DNA of 5,789 bases from Candidatus Aquidulcis sp. (GTDB lineage Bacteria; Chloroflexota; Anaerolineae; Anaerolineales; E44-bin32). The stretch is from the NCBI GenBank assembly GCA_020723365.1, contig DYJB01000157.1, forward strand, positions 1-5,789, in the 5' to 3' direction. The notes beneath the pieces were generated by a model. That model saw only the letters and a list, made by a program, of their open reading frames with translations, did not search any database and was not told the origin of the DNA. The translations under genes were made by a program, and so were the position numbers. Shown piece by piece: positions 1 to 5,789 of the stretch (within the stretch, counting starts at the first letter, position 1; each line of letters begins with the position of its first letter).

Positions 1-299
1 GCAGGGTGAAATTCTCCCCTTGCAGGGCGCCGCCTGCAGCAGCCGCGCCAGGACCTCGCCTTCCGGGACAGGCTGCTCGAGCCAGATGTCGGCCAGCTCG
101 GCGCGGCTGGTGAAGCCCAGCGGCAGGGCACTGGCCAGCTGCAGCTTCGGGTGCGGGGAGAACCCGCGGCTGTAGGCGAGGGGCAGGGCGGCGCGCCGAA
201 TCGTGCGCTCGAGGGCGCGGTACAGATCGAGATGGCCCGTGTAGCGCATGGCCTGCGACTTGCCGAAGGCGAGGCGGTAGCGGGTCAGCGTGGGATCGG

Positions 300-303
<4 letters not shown>
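1..303 (-). CDS. TIGR03936/DUF2344 radical SAM-associated protein, 3' part missing
   Basis: N-terminal 101 codons of a protein that continues beyond the left edge. The start is GTG at 303-301, overlapping the stop of the radical SAM gene as GTGA, which indicates translational coupling. Visible family marks are an RYRLAF opening, the MRYTGHLDLYRALERT stretch (residues about 19-34), LPLAYSRGFSPHPKLQLASALPLGF (about 40-64) and the acidic LADIWLEQ segment (about 70-77). These match the DUF2344 family, usually encoded immediately after or fused to TIGR03960 radical SAM proteins. The molecular function is not established; the tight pairing suggests it works with the radical SAM enzyme, perhaps as a substrate-binding or RNA-related partner, but that is inference. 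The last ten visible residues fit the family less well, so a frame error near the edge cannot be excluded. Confidence 0.9.
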
Positions 304-2231
<1,928 letters not shown>

Positions 2232-2234
2232 ATG

Positions 2235-2247
2235 GTGATGTTATCAC
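2235..2247. promoter_or_regulatory. GTGAT-GTT-ATCAC palindrome over putative leaderless promoter of radical SAM operon
   Basis: On the minus strand an extended -10-like element, TG-T-GATAAC (hexamer 2245-2240, four of six to TATAAT), lies 8 bases before the ATG of the radical SAM gene. A transcript starting the usual 6-8 bases downstream would begin at or next to the ATG, which agrees with the absence of a Shine-Dalgarno. No good -35 is visible. The same bases form a 5+3+5 inverted repeat that could be a repressor or activator site. Promoter and operator roles are both inference. Confidence 0.35.
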
Positions 2248-2349
2248 AGGCGCCGGCTCGCCACTCATTGGCGCCATAGGCGCGACCCAGGCTGCCGAAT
2301 CGGGCGAGGGGCCACTCCGGGCCGCGCGGGCGTATCCCGCGGCTTGGAG

Positions 2350-2365
2350 CGCTCCTGCAGGAGCG
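2350..2365. repeat. Perfect 16-bp palindrome CGCTCCTGCAGGAGCG
   Basis: The two 8-base halves are exact reverse complements with no spacer. It overlaps a second palindrome, GGAGCGCTCC (2346-2355), and GGAGC recurs at 2371-2375. The cluster lies between divergent genes, where an operator would be expected, but a chance GC-rich palindrome is possible. Confidence 0.6.
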
Positions 2366-2544
2366 TAGGCGGAGCAGGCGTGGAGACCCCGGGCTGGCGT
2401 GGATCCGCGAATGCGTGTAGTCATTCTGGGGACTAAGGGGGCGCAAACGATCGAGGGGTTGGCGGGATGAACTCGACGGCCCCGGGATTCCGACAGGCCC
2501 GTCGCCGCCTCGGGCTGCGGCGCCGAGAGGGAGCCCCCTTCATC

Positions 2545-2551
2545 GAGGAGG
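2545..2551 (+). promoter_or_regulatory. Ribosome binding site GAGGAGG
   Basis: GAGGAGG ends four bases before the ATG at 2556. The spacing is short but the match is strong, and it is the main reason for choosing this start for the OmdA-like reading frame. Confidence 0.5.
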
Positions 2552-2555
2552 CGAC

Positions 2556-2861
2556 ATGTCCAGCGCCGAGGGCCGGAGGCGGACTCGCCCGGGTCACCCA
2601 ACGCCGGCTTCCGTTCACCACGCGCTGAAGGCGCCCGGCCTGTCAGAAGCGTACGCGGCTCGTCGTCCGTACGAGCGCAACGACACCCTGGGGTGGAAAG
2701 GGCGCGCCGCCAGGCCATCGACCCGCCAGCGGCGCTGGGAACAGATGCCGGACGAAGTCACGCACGGCAAGATTCGCATGAGGATGATCTGGCGTTTCCC
2801 AGTCCGCGAGGCACCTCGCTCGGCGAAGGGCTGTGAAGCGAAGAAGCGCCCGAACCGTTGA
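2556..2861 (+). CDS. Short YdeI/OmpD-associated (OmdA-like) protein, divergent
   Basis: A 101-residue frame whose middle (about residues 21-80) resembles the small YdeI/OmpD-associated domain (PF13376). VHHALKAPGLSEAYAARRPY, then ERND-LGW, then RPSTRQRRWEQMPDEV and a final MRMIW line up with the family pattern as I remember it: a helix ending in YxxRPPYQRNDYLGWI, then RPETRxxRxxQMLDEL and YMKM. Several positions depart from that pattern: the aromatic after ND is Thr, the residue after LGW is Lys, and Leu-Asp-Glu-Leu is Pro-Asp-Glu-Val. The gene may therefore be fast evolving or decaying. The N-terminal 20 residues and the basic C-terminal tail (after residue 80) match nothing I know. The family role is unclear; some members are linked to bacteriocin or stress tolerance. 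The stop codon lies inside the -35 of the tRNA promoter. Recognition is from memory only. Confidence 0.5.
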   Translation: MSSAEGRRRTRPGHPTPASVHHALKAPGLSEAYAARRPYERNDTLGWKGRAARPSTRQRRWEQMPDEVTHGKIRMRMIWRFPVREAPRSAKGCEAKKRPNR

Positions 2862-2887
2862 CGCTTGCGCGCGCTCCGTGGTAGCAT
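2858..2887 (+). promoter_or_regulatory. Promoter of tRNA-Glu
   Basis: TTGACG (2858-2863), an 18-base spacer and TAGCAT (2882-2887) form a sigma-70-type promoter. Transcription would start near 2894, about five bases before the mature tRNA 5' end, so the tRNA appears to be its own short unit. The -35 contains the TGA stop of the preceding reading frame. Confidence 0.7.
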
Positions 2888-2898
2888 CCTGCCTGTGG

Positions 2899-2971
2899 GC
2901 CCCCATCGTCTAGTGGCCCAGGACGTGGCCCTCTCAAGGCCAAAACGGGGGTTCGAAACCCCCTGGGGGCA
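2899..2971 (+). tRNA. tRNA-Glu (anticodon CTC)
   Basis: A complete 73-base cloverleaf. The acceptor stem GCCCCCA (2899-2905) pairs with TGGGGGC (2964-2970). The D stem is GTCT/GGAC with one G-U pair. The anticodon stem TGGCC/GGCCA encloses the loop CTCTCAA, with anticodon CTC at 2933-2935 reading GAG. The T stem GGGGG/CCCCC closes TTCGAAA. The discriminator is A2971 and the 3' CCA is not encoded, so it must be added after transcription. The flanking promoter and hairpin terminator make it a monocistronic gene. The sequence is close to glutamate tRNAs of other high-G+C bacteria. Confidence 0.97.
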
Positions 2972-2975
2972 CTCG

Positions 2976-3002
2976 GAAGGCCGGACACAAGCCGGCCTTC
3001 TT
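2976..3002 (+). terminator. Hairpin terminator after tRNA-Glu
   Basis: GAAGGCCGG (2976-2984), a 7-base loop ACACAAG and CCGGCCTTC (2992-3000) form a perfect 9-bp stem starting five bases after the tRNA. It is followed by a short, interrupted T-rich stretch (TTGCATT). Confidence 0.85.
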
Positions 3003-3039
3003 GCATTCCTGCGCTGGTCCGGGAGGTGCATGGGCGGCC

Positions 3040-3067
3040 GGGCCAAGTGCCAGCTGGCGCTTTGCCC
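3040..3067. repeat. 28-base imperfect palindrome centred on GCCAGCTGGC
   Basis: The halves GGGCCAAGTGCCAG and CTGGCGCTTTGCCC pair at 12 of 14 positions; one of the two exceptions would be a G-U pair in RNA. It lies in the 240-base gap between the tRNA terminator and the membrane protein gene. No reading frame or promoter clearly explains it. It could be an operator or an RNA stem. Confidence 0.5.
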
Positions 3068-3131
3068 ATCGGTTCCTCCCTCACGGGCCGACGGGTGCAG
3101 GAGGGGCTAGCCGGGTTGAGCCGGACGCGGC

Positions 3132-3137
3132 TACAAT
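3132..3137 (+). promoter_or_regulatory. Possible -10 (TACAAT) for the membrane protein gene
   Basis: TACAAT matches five of six consensus bases, but no -35 sits at the right distance: TTGAGC at 3116-3121 is only ten bases upstream. If used, the 5' leader of the gene at 3246 would be about 100 bases long. Confidence 0.3.
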
Positions 3138-3245
3138 CGTCACAGGGCTTGTCCGGGCGCGCCGTAGCGCTCCGGGTCCGGCAACTTCGATGTTGTCGCC
3201 CCCCTCGGTCCCTTTCACGCCAGACAGAGTGAGGACTTCCACGGC

Positions 3246-3683
3246 ATGGACTCCGGCACAAAGAGCACAGCTGCCAGGACTGCCCGGGAAGCGCGCTGGA
3301 GGGAGCGCCTGGTCGTCGGCGCGTTGCTGGGCGCGTCCCTCTTCCTGATGGAAGGCGGCCTTGGGGCAATCGCCCTCGGCCGCGACGCCGTCTGCCGGGA
3401 GTCAGCAGCCGCCGTGCGGCTGGGCTCACCTGAGACGATGTGCCTTTCGGAGATCGGGCTGGCCGCCACGCGCTCGCTGGCCTATGGTCCTGGTGGGCGG
3501 CTGTTCCCGGCGGCTCCCGCGGCAGTCGCCTGGATCACAAGCGCCTTGCTCTACGCCGCGCTGGGCTCCGTGTGTGCACTGTGGACGCCTGGCCGGGCCA
3601 TTGGCACGTTCCTCGCCGTCAATGCCGTCGTCGTCGGCGCGGGCGCCTTCTTGACCTACATCTCCCGATACATCACCTTCTGA
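3246..3683 (+). CDS. Small membrane protein of unknown function, three predicted helices
   Basis: I do not recognise this 145-residue protein. A basic N-terminus (several Arg/Lys before residue 22) is followed by hydrophobic segments at about 22-44, 88-112 and 118-139, which suggests three membrane helices with the N-terminus in the cytoplasm. The loop between the first two (about 45-87) would face outward and holds two cysteines, C50 and C66, that could form a disulphide; a third, C110, lies in helix two. The ATG has GAGG 11 bases upstream (3231-3234), an acceptable ribosome binding site. Codon choice is G/C-rich at third positions like the neighbouring genes. It lies 102 bases before the phosphatase gene on the same strand without a clear terminator between, so co-transcription is possible. 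A small hairpin CTGGC-GCG-GCCAG (3708-3720) lies in that gap. Confidence 0.7.
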   Translation: MDSGTKSTAARTAREARWRERLVVGALLGASLFLMEGGLGAIALGRDAVCRESAAAVRLGSPETMCLSEIGLAATRSLAYGPGGRLFPAAPAAVAWITSALLYAALGSVCALWTPGRAIGTFLAVNAVVVGAGAFLTYISRYITF

Positions 3684-3771
3684 GCTACGGCCGACGCGGG
3701 GATCCGTCTGGCGCGGCCAGGGGTTCAGCGAAGCGCACAAGGTTCCGAGCCGACTTCGATCGCCGTGTCGC

Positions 3772-3777
3772 AAGGGG
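3772..3777 (+). promoter_or_regulatory. Ribosome binding site AAGGGG deciding the phosphatase start
   Basis: AAGGGG lies 8 bases before the ATG at 3786. This favours that ATG over the in-frame GTG at 3765, which would place the site inside the coding region and has no comparable site of its own. Confidence 0.65.
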
Positions 3778-3785
3778 TCACAAGC

Positions 3786-4310
3786 ATGAGCCTGATCGAG
3801 CCTGCCGATATGCCGGGCGTGGAAGGGGCCGAAGTGCCGCAGCAGGTCTACCTGGTCACGCACCAGCCGGCGCCGCTGGCCGGCATGGCCTTCCCTGGTT
3901 GGCATGGCCTTCGATGGGAAGCGCTCGCAGACTTGGGCGTCGAAAGCGTCGTGTGCCTCACGGGCGATTCGTGCGCGTACGAGCCAGCGCCGCTCCGCGT
4001 CTTGCGCGCCGTTGAGCTCGAGGACCTGGAGCACGGCGGACCGCCGCGCCGGCCGGAAGAAGAGGCGAATCTCGTCCGCCAGGCCGCCTTGCATGTGCTG
4101 CGTGAGCTGCGTCAGGGGCGGGGCGTTGTCGTGCACTGCGCCGGCGGCACGGGCAGAACGGGCACGGTCATCGGCTGCGCTTTGCGAGGGCTGGGGCATG
4201 AAGCGGCGGCCGTGCTGGCCTATCTGGATCGGCTGAACCGGGGGCGAGGCAAGCGCGGCTGGCCGGAGTCGCCTTGGCAGGCGGAGATGGTGCAGACGTT
4301 CCGGGAGTAG
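3786..4310 (+). CDS. Dual-specificity/tyrosine phosphatase-like protein
   Basis: A 174-residue cytoplasmic protein with the cysteine-phosphatase signature HCAGGTGRTG: H117, nucleophile C118, phosphate-binding R124 and T125. The preceding VVV is the usual buried strand. VELEDLEHGGPP (about 77-87) resembles the D-loop of dual-specificity phosphatases, with D80 the likely general acid. An alpha helix (about 89-110) connects the D-loop to the P-loop as in the family. The C-terminal segment (about 138-172) forms the expected last helices and ends GWPESPWQAEMV, common in small bacterial members. The length fits a single catalytic domain with no membrane segment or signal peptide. It should hydrolyse phosphate monoesters by a phosphocysteine intermediate; the substrate (protein, sugar, lipid or nucleotide) cannot be told from sequence. 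No partner kinase is in the window. The upstream membrane protein gene may share its transcript. Confidence 0.88.
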   Translation: MSLIEPADMPGVEGAEVPQQVYLVTHQPAPLAGMAFPGWHGLRWEALADLGVESVVCLTGDSCAYEPAPLRVLRAVELEDLEHGGPPRRPEEEANLVRQAALHVLRELRQGRGVVVHCAGGTGRTGTVIGCALRGLGHEAAAVLAYLDRLNRGRGKRGWPESPWQAEMVQTFRE

Positions 4311-4349
4311 CCTCCGGGCCCGGCGCACCGGTGACCCGGGATGGAATGC

Positions 4350-4379
4350 GCAGGGCCGGCCCATCGGGCCGGCCCTTGC
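4350..4379. terminator. Perfect 11-bp GC-rich hairpin between convergent units
   Basis: AGGGCCGGCCC (4352-4362), loop ATC, then GGGCCGGCCCT (4366-4376); two more pairs (4350-4351 with 4378-4379) can form around a one-base bulge. It begins about 40 bases after the phosphatase stop and may serve transcripts from both strands. Neither side has a proper T-tract, so termination would rely on the very strong stem. Confidence 0.7.
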
Positions 4380-4380
4380 T

Positions 4381-4426
4381 GCGCTGCGGCATCCTCACGC
4401 GTTCGTGAGGAGGGATGCCGCAGCGC
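4381..4426. repeat. Long bulged hairpin (12 + 7 bp) with CGTT/AACG loop
   Basis: Outer arms GCGCTGCGGCAT (4381-4392) and ATGCCGCAGCGC (4415-4426) are perfect. Inner arms CCTCACG (4393-4399) and CGTGAGG (4404-4410) close a four-base loop. Only a four-base bulge, AGGG (4411-4414), interrupts the 19 pairs. On the minus strand the 5' arm and loop are the second half of a 17-codon ORF. It lies four bases from the adjacent terminator-like hairpin. It could be a terminator, an attenuator stem or the body of a small RNA. Confidence 0.75.
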
Positions 4427-4448
4427 TATGACGACCACTCGTACTCAT
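4395..4448 (-). CDS. 17-codon small ORF, possible leader peptide
   Basis: The frame encodes MSTSGRHSAAASLLTNA and then TGA. It lies behind a strong promoter and one of the best Shine-Dalgarno sequences in the window (AGGAGGTGAT, ending six bases before the ATG). The first seven codons precede the long hairpin. The remaining codons form its 5' arm and loop, and the stop falls in the inner 3' arm, so a translating ribosome would hold the hairpin open until release. The peptide is Ser/Ala/Thr-rich, not hydrophobic, and has no run of a single regulatory amino acid beyond three alanines. It resembles no known leader peptide or toxin. It could be a real tiny protein, a leader controlling stem formation, or an incidental frame in a small RNA. 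Confidence 0.45.
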   Translation of the reverse strand: MSTSGRHSAAASLLTNA

Positions 4449-4454
4449 CAGGGC

Positions 4455-4464
4455 ATCACCTCCT
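4455..4464 (-). promoter_or_regulatory. Near-perfect Shine-Dalgarno AGGAGGTGAT
   Basis: Ten consecutive bases are complementary to the conserved bacterial 16S rRNA 3' end (ATCACCTCCT). The ATG of the 17-codon ORF begins six bases after it, or ten after the AGGAGG core, which is at the long end of normal spacing. A competing ATG-CCC-TGA inside the site overlaps the main start as TGATG. Confidence 0.7.
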
Positions 4465-4509
4465 CTTCGTGAAGGATAGCTTGGTAAGGCGTCCCGGAGG
4501 GACGAGGGC

Positions 4510-4538
4510 AGTATGGCATACGCGACCTGCTTTGTCAA
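4510..4538 (-). promoter_or_regulatory. Strong sigma-70-type promoter of an orphan minus-strand unit
   Basis: Consensus TTGACA (4538-4533), a 17-base spacer, and CATACT (4515-4510) preceded by the extended -10 TGC (4518-4516). Transcription is expected to start near G4503, where GTCCC-TCC-GGGAC (4503-4491) could form a 5'-terminal hairpin. It lies 34 bases beyond the queA stop and points towards the 3' end of the phosphatase gene on the other strand. Confidence 0.75.
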
Positions 4539-4571
4539 CCGCCGTCCTGCCAGCGCCGGTCAGGGGCCGGC

Positions 4572-5594
4572 CTAGAGGATCAGCATGGCGTCCCCGAACG
4601 AGTAGAAACGGTAGCCGTCCGCCTTGGCCTGCTCGTAGGCCGCCAGGATGCGCTCGCGCCCGGCGAAGGCCGAAACGAGCATCAGCAGCGTCGACCTCGG
4701 CAGATGAAAGTTGGTGAGCACGGCATCCACGGCGCGGAACTCGTGCCCGGGAAGGATGTACAGATCCGTCGGGCCCTGGAACGGTGAGACGACCTGACCT
4801 GTGGGCGCGTGCCGCGCGGCGGTCTCGAGGGTGCGCACGCTCGTCGTGCCGACGGCGATGATGCGCCCTCCGCCGGAGCAGACGGACTGCAGGGTCTCGG
4901 CGGCCGCAGCGTCGAGCTGGCACCACTCCGTATGGATCGGGTGGTCCTCGGCGAGTTCCTCAGAGACCGGGGCGAACGTGTCCAGGCCGATGTGAAGCGT
5001 GACGCGGACGAGGCGGATACCGCCCGCCTCGAGGCGCTGCAGCAGATCGGGCGTGAAGTGAAGTCCGGCAGTCGGTGCGGCGGCCGAGCCGGGATGGCGC
5101 GCGAAGACGGTCTGGTACTCCTCCGGCGCCTGCAGCGGCGCGTGGATGTAGGGGGGCAGGGGCATCTCCCCGATGCGTTCGAGCTTCGGCGACAGAGGCT
5201 CGGAGAAGCGCAGCCGGCGGCGAGCGCCGCCCAGGTCCTCGAGCACCTCCACCTGCGGGCCGCCTTCCACGGCCAGCCGACGCCCGGGCCGGATGGCCTT
5301 GCCTCCGACCAATGCCTCCCACACCTGCGGCTCGACGCGGCGCAGGAGCAGCAGCTCGACCCGGCCCCCGCCTGGTTGCTTGCGGGCGTGCAGGCGCGCC
5401 GGGATGACGCGGGTCTGGTTGAGGACAAGCGCATCTCCGGGCCGCAGCAGCGAGGGCAGATCCCGGAAACGAAGGTGCTCGAGAGCGGAGTCGTCCCTAC
5501 GGAGCACCATCAGGCGCGAAGCATCGCGCGGGGAAGCCGGGCGCTGTGCGATGTGCTCGGGGGGCAGGAGGTAGTCGTAGTCGGACGTGCGCAC
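4572..5594 (-). CDS. queA: S-adenosylmethionine:tRNA ribosyltransferase-isomerase
   Basis: A 340-residue cytoplasmic enzyme of queuosine synthesis. It transfers and isomerises the ribosyl part of S-adenosylmethionine onto 7-aminomethyl-7-deazaguanine at position 34 of the tRNAs for Asp, Asn, His and Tyr, giving epoxyqueuosine. Family motifs are visible throughout: YDYLLPPEHIAQRPASPRD-SRL (6-28), ALVLNQTRVIPARL (55-68), GGRVELLLL (76-84), GEMPLPPYI (142-150), YQTVFA and GSAAAPTAGLHFT (160-181), LHIGLDTFAPV (200-210), HPIHTEWC (218-225), GTTSVRTLE (249-257), and TNFHLPRSTLLMLVSAFAG with YRFYSFGDAML at the end. Length is normal. The start is GTG, the first possible one after the in-frame TAG of the DUF2905 gene, only CCC lying between; no ribosome binding site is visible, so translation probably depends on re-initiation after DUF2905. 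No convincing terminator sits immediately downstream. Confidence 0.97.
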   Translation of the reverse strand: MRTSDYDYLLPPEHIAQRPASPRDASRLMVLRRDDSALEHLRFRDLPSLLRPGDALVLNQTRVIPARLHARKQPGGGRVELLLLRRVEPQVWEALVGGKAIRPGRRLAVEGGPQVEVLEDLGGARRRLRFSEPLSPKLERIGEMPLPPYIHAPLQAPEEYQTVFARHPGSAAAPTAGLHFTPDLLQRLEAGGIRLVRVTLHIGLDTFAPVSEELAEDHPIHTEWCQLDAAAAETLQSVCSGGGRIIAVGTTSVRTLETAARHAPTGQVVSPFQGPTDLYILPGHEFRAVDAVLTNFHLPRSTLLMLVSAFAGRERILAAYEQAKADGYRFYSFGDAMLIL

Positions 5595-5597
5595 GGG

Positions 5598-5789
5598 CTA
5601 CTTGTTCAGAGCGCGCAGGATCAGGTTGATGAGCAGGGTCAGCAGGATGCTCAGGACGATCGAGCTGGCCAGCGGGACGAAGCACGTGGCCCCGCCCTGC
5701 TCGAAGCGCAGGTCGCCGGGCAGCCGGCCGAGGGGCAGGCCGCTTTTCCCGATCAGCCAGAGCAGGACGCCGACGGCCGCGATCCCCAG
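5598..5789 (-). CDS. DUF2905 family small membrane protein, N-terminus missing
   Basis: The last 63 residues of a short protein entering from the right edge. A first hydrophobic helix (LGIAAVGVLLWLIG) is followed by the conserved link GLPLGRLPGDLRFEQGG, a beta-like stretch ATCFVPLAS, and a second helix SIVLSILLTLLINLILRAL ending in NK. This is the DUF2905 pattern (PF11146), whose members have about 70 residues and two membrane helices, so only the first few residues are missing. The function is unknown. In many bacteria it is encoded between ruvB and queA, which fits its place directly before queA here; ruvB would be expected beyond the right edge. Its TAG stop is followed by CCC and the GTG of queA in the same frame, implying one operon and coupled translation. 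Confidence 0.9.
   Translation of the reverse strand: MGIAAVGVLLWLIGKSGLPLGRLPGDLRFEQGGATCFVPLASSIVLSILLTLLINLILRALNK

Larger units (their letters stand above)
2232..2555. other. Divergent intergenic region without a convincing gene
   Basis: This stretch separates the minus-strand radical SAM operon from a plus-strand short gene. It holds the GTGAT/ATCAC palindrome (2235-2247), a hairpin CGCGGG-CGTAT-CCCGCG (2325-2341) and a perfect 16-bp palindrome (2350-2365). It also holds a 19-codon frame, MRVVILGTKGAQTIEGLAG (2411-2470), which reads like the first beta strand and turn of a nucleotide-binding or hydrolase fold but stops at once and has no good ribosome binding site. It may be chance or the remnant of a decayed gene. 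I see no RNA gene of a recognised class. Confidence 0.5.

Noticed and set aside
1..30. Possible frameshift in the DUF2344 gene near the left edge
   Set aside because: The alternative frame (ALQGENFTL) uses more typical codons, but the in-frame AAPCKGRI also fits the loose family pattern there. With so few residues before the edge it cannot be decided.
2440..2530. Resemblance of a GATTCCGACAGGC stretch to the 5' part of tmRNA
   Set aside because: No acceptor-like pairing, tag frame or T-arm could be found around it.
3426..4364. Minus-strand open frame of 312 codons opposite the membrane protein and phosphatase genes
   Set aside because: The plus strand carries an intact phosphatase signature with a good ribosome binding site; the minus frame is Arg/Pro-rich, has no motif and spans two real genes.
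4555..4571. GCCGG/CCGGC stem directly after the queA stop as a terminator
   Set aside because: It has only five pairs with a seven-base loop and no T-tract, which is too weak to call.
4415..4717. Plus-strand frame starting ATG at 4415 behind AGGAGGG
   Set aside because: The apparent ribosome site touches the ATG with no spacing and is part of the hairpin. The frame runs antisense into queA and turns into Arg/Pro/Ala-rich nonsense.

Overview
The window looks like bacterial chromosome from a high-G+C (about two thirds G+C by eye) member of the Chloroflexota, perhaps Anaerolineae-like. This placement is an inference from remembered sequence style: the radical SAM protein, its partner and QueA read like Chloroflexota homologues. 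No phylogeny could be run. Nothing indicates a phage, an insertion sequence or a CRISPR array.

Left part (1-2250, minus strand): a two-gene operon. A B12-binding-type radical SAM protein of the TIGR03960 family (300-2231) overlaps by 4 bases (GTGA) the start of its usual partner, a TIGR03936/DUF2344 protein that runs off the left edge. The operon start looks leaderless and has a small GTGAT/ATCAC palindrome over the putative -10.

Middle (2232-4310, plus strand): a 324-base gap with several palindromes; a short reading frame resembling the YdeI/OmpD-associated (OmdA) domain (2556-2861); tRNA-Glu(CTC) (2899-2971) with its own promoter and a strong hairpin terminator; a small three-helix membrane protein of unknown function (3246-3683); and a dual-specificity/tyrosine phosphatase-like protein with an intact HCxxGxxRTG loop (3786-4310).

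Convergent gap (4311-4571): the most unusual part. On the minus strand there is a near-ideal promoter (TTGACA, 17 bases, extended -10 TGC-CATACT), a potential hairpin at the predicted RNA 5' end, a Shine-Dalgarno matching 10 bases of the anti-SD, and a 17-codon ORF. The 3' half of that ORF lies inside a long bulged hairpin, and a second perfect 11-bp hairpin follows. This looks like an orphan short transcript or leader unit with no target gene downstream.

Right part (4572-5789, minus strand): queA (queuosine tRNA modification) directly after the end of a DUF2905 membrane protein. They share a reading frame, separated only by TAG-CCC before the GTG start. In many bacteria these genes sit near ruvB and tgt, which may lie outside the window. 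Several genes concern RNA or translation (queA, tRNA-Glu), while the phosphatase, membrane protein and OmdA-like frame look like unrelated single genes.
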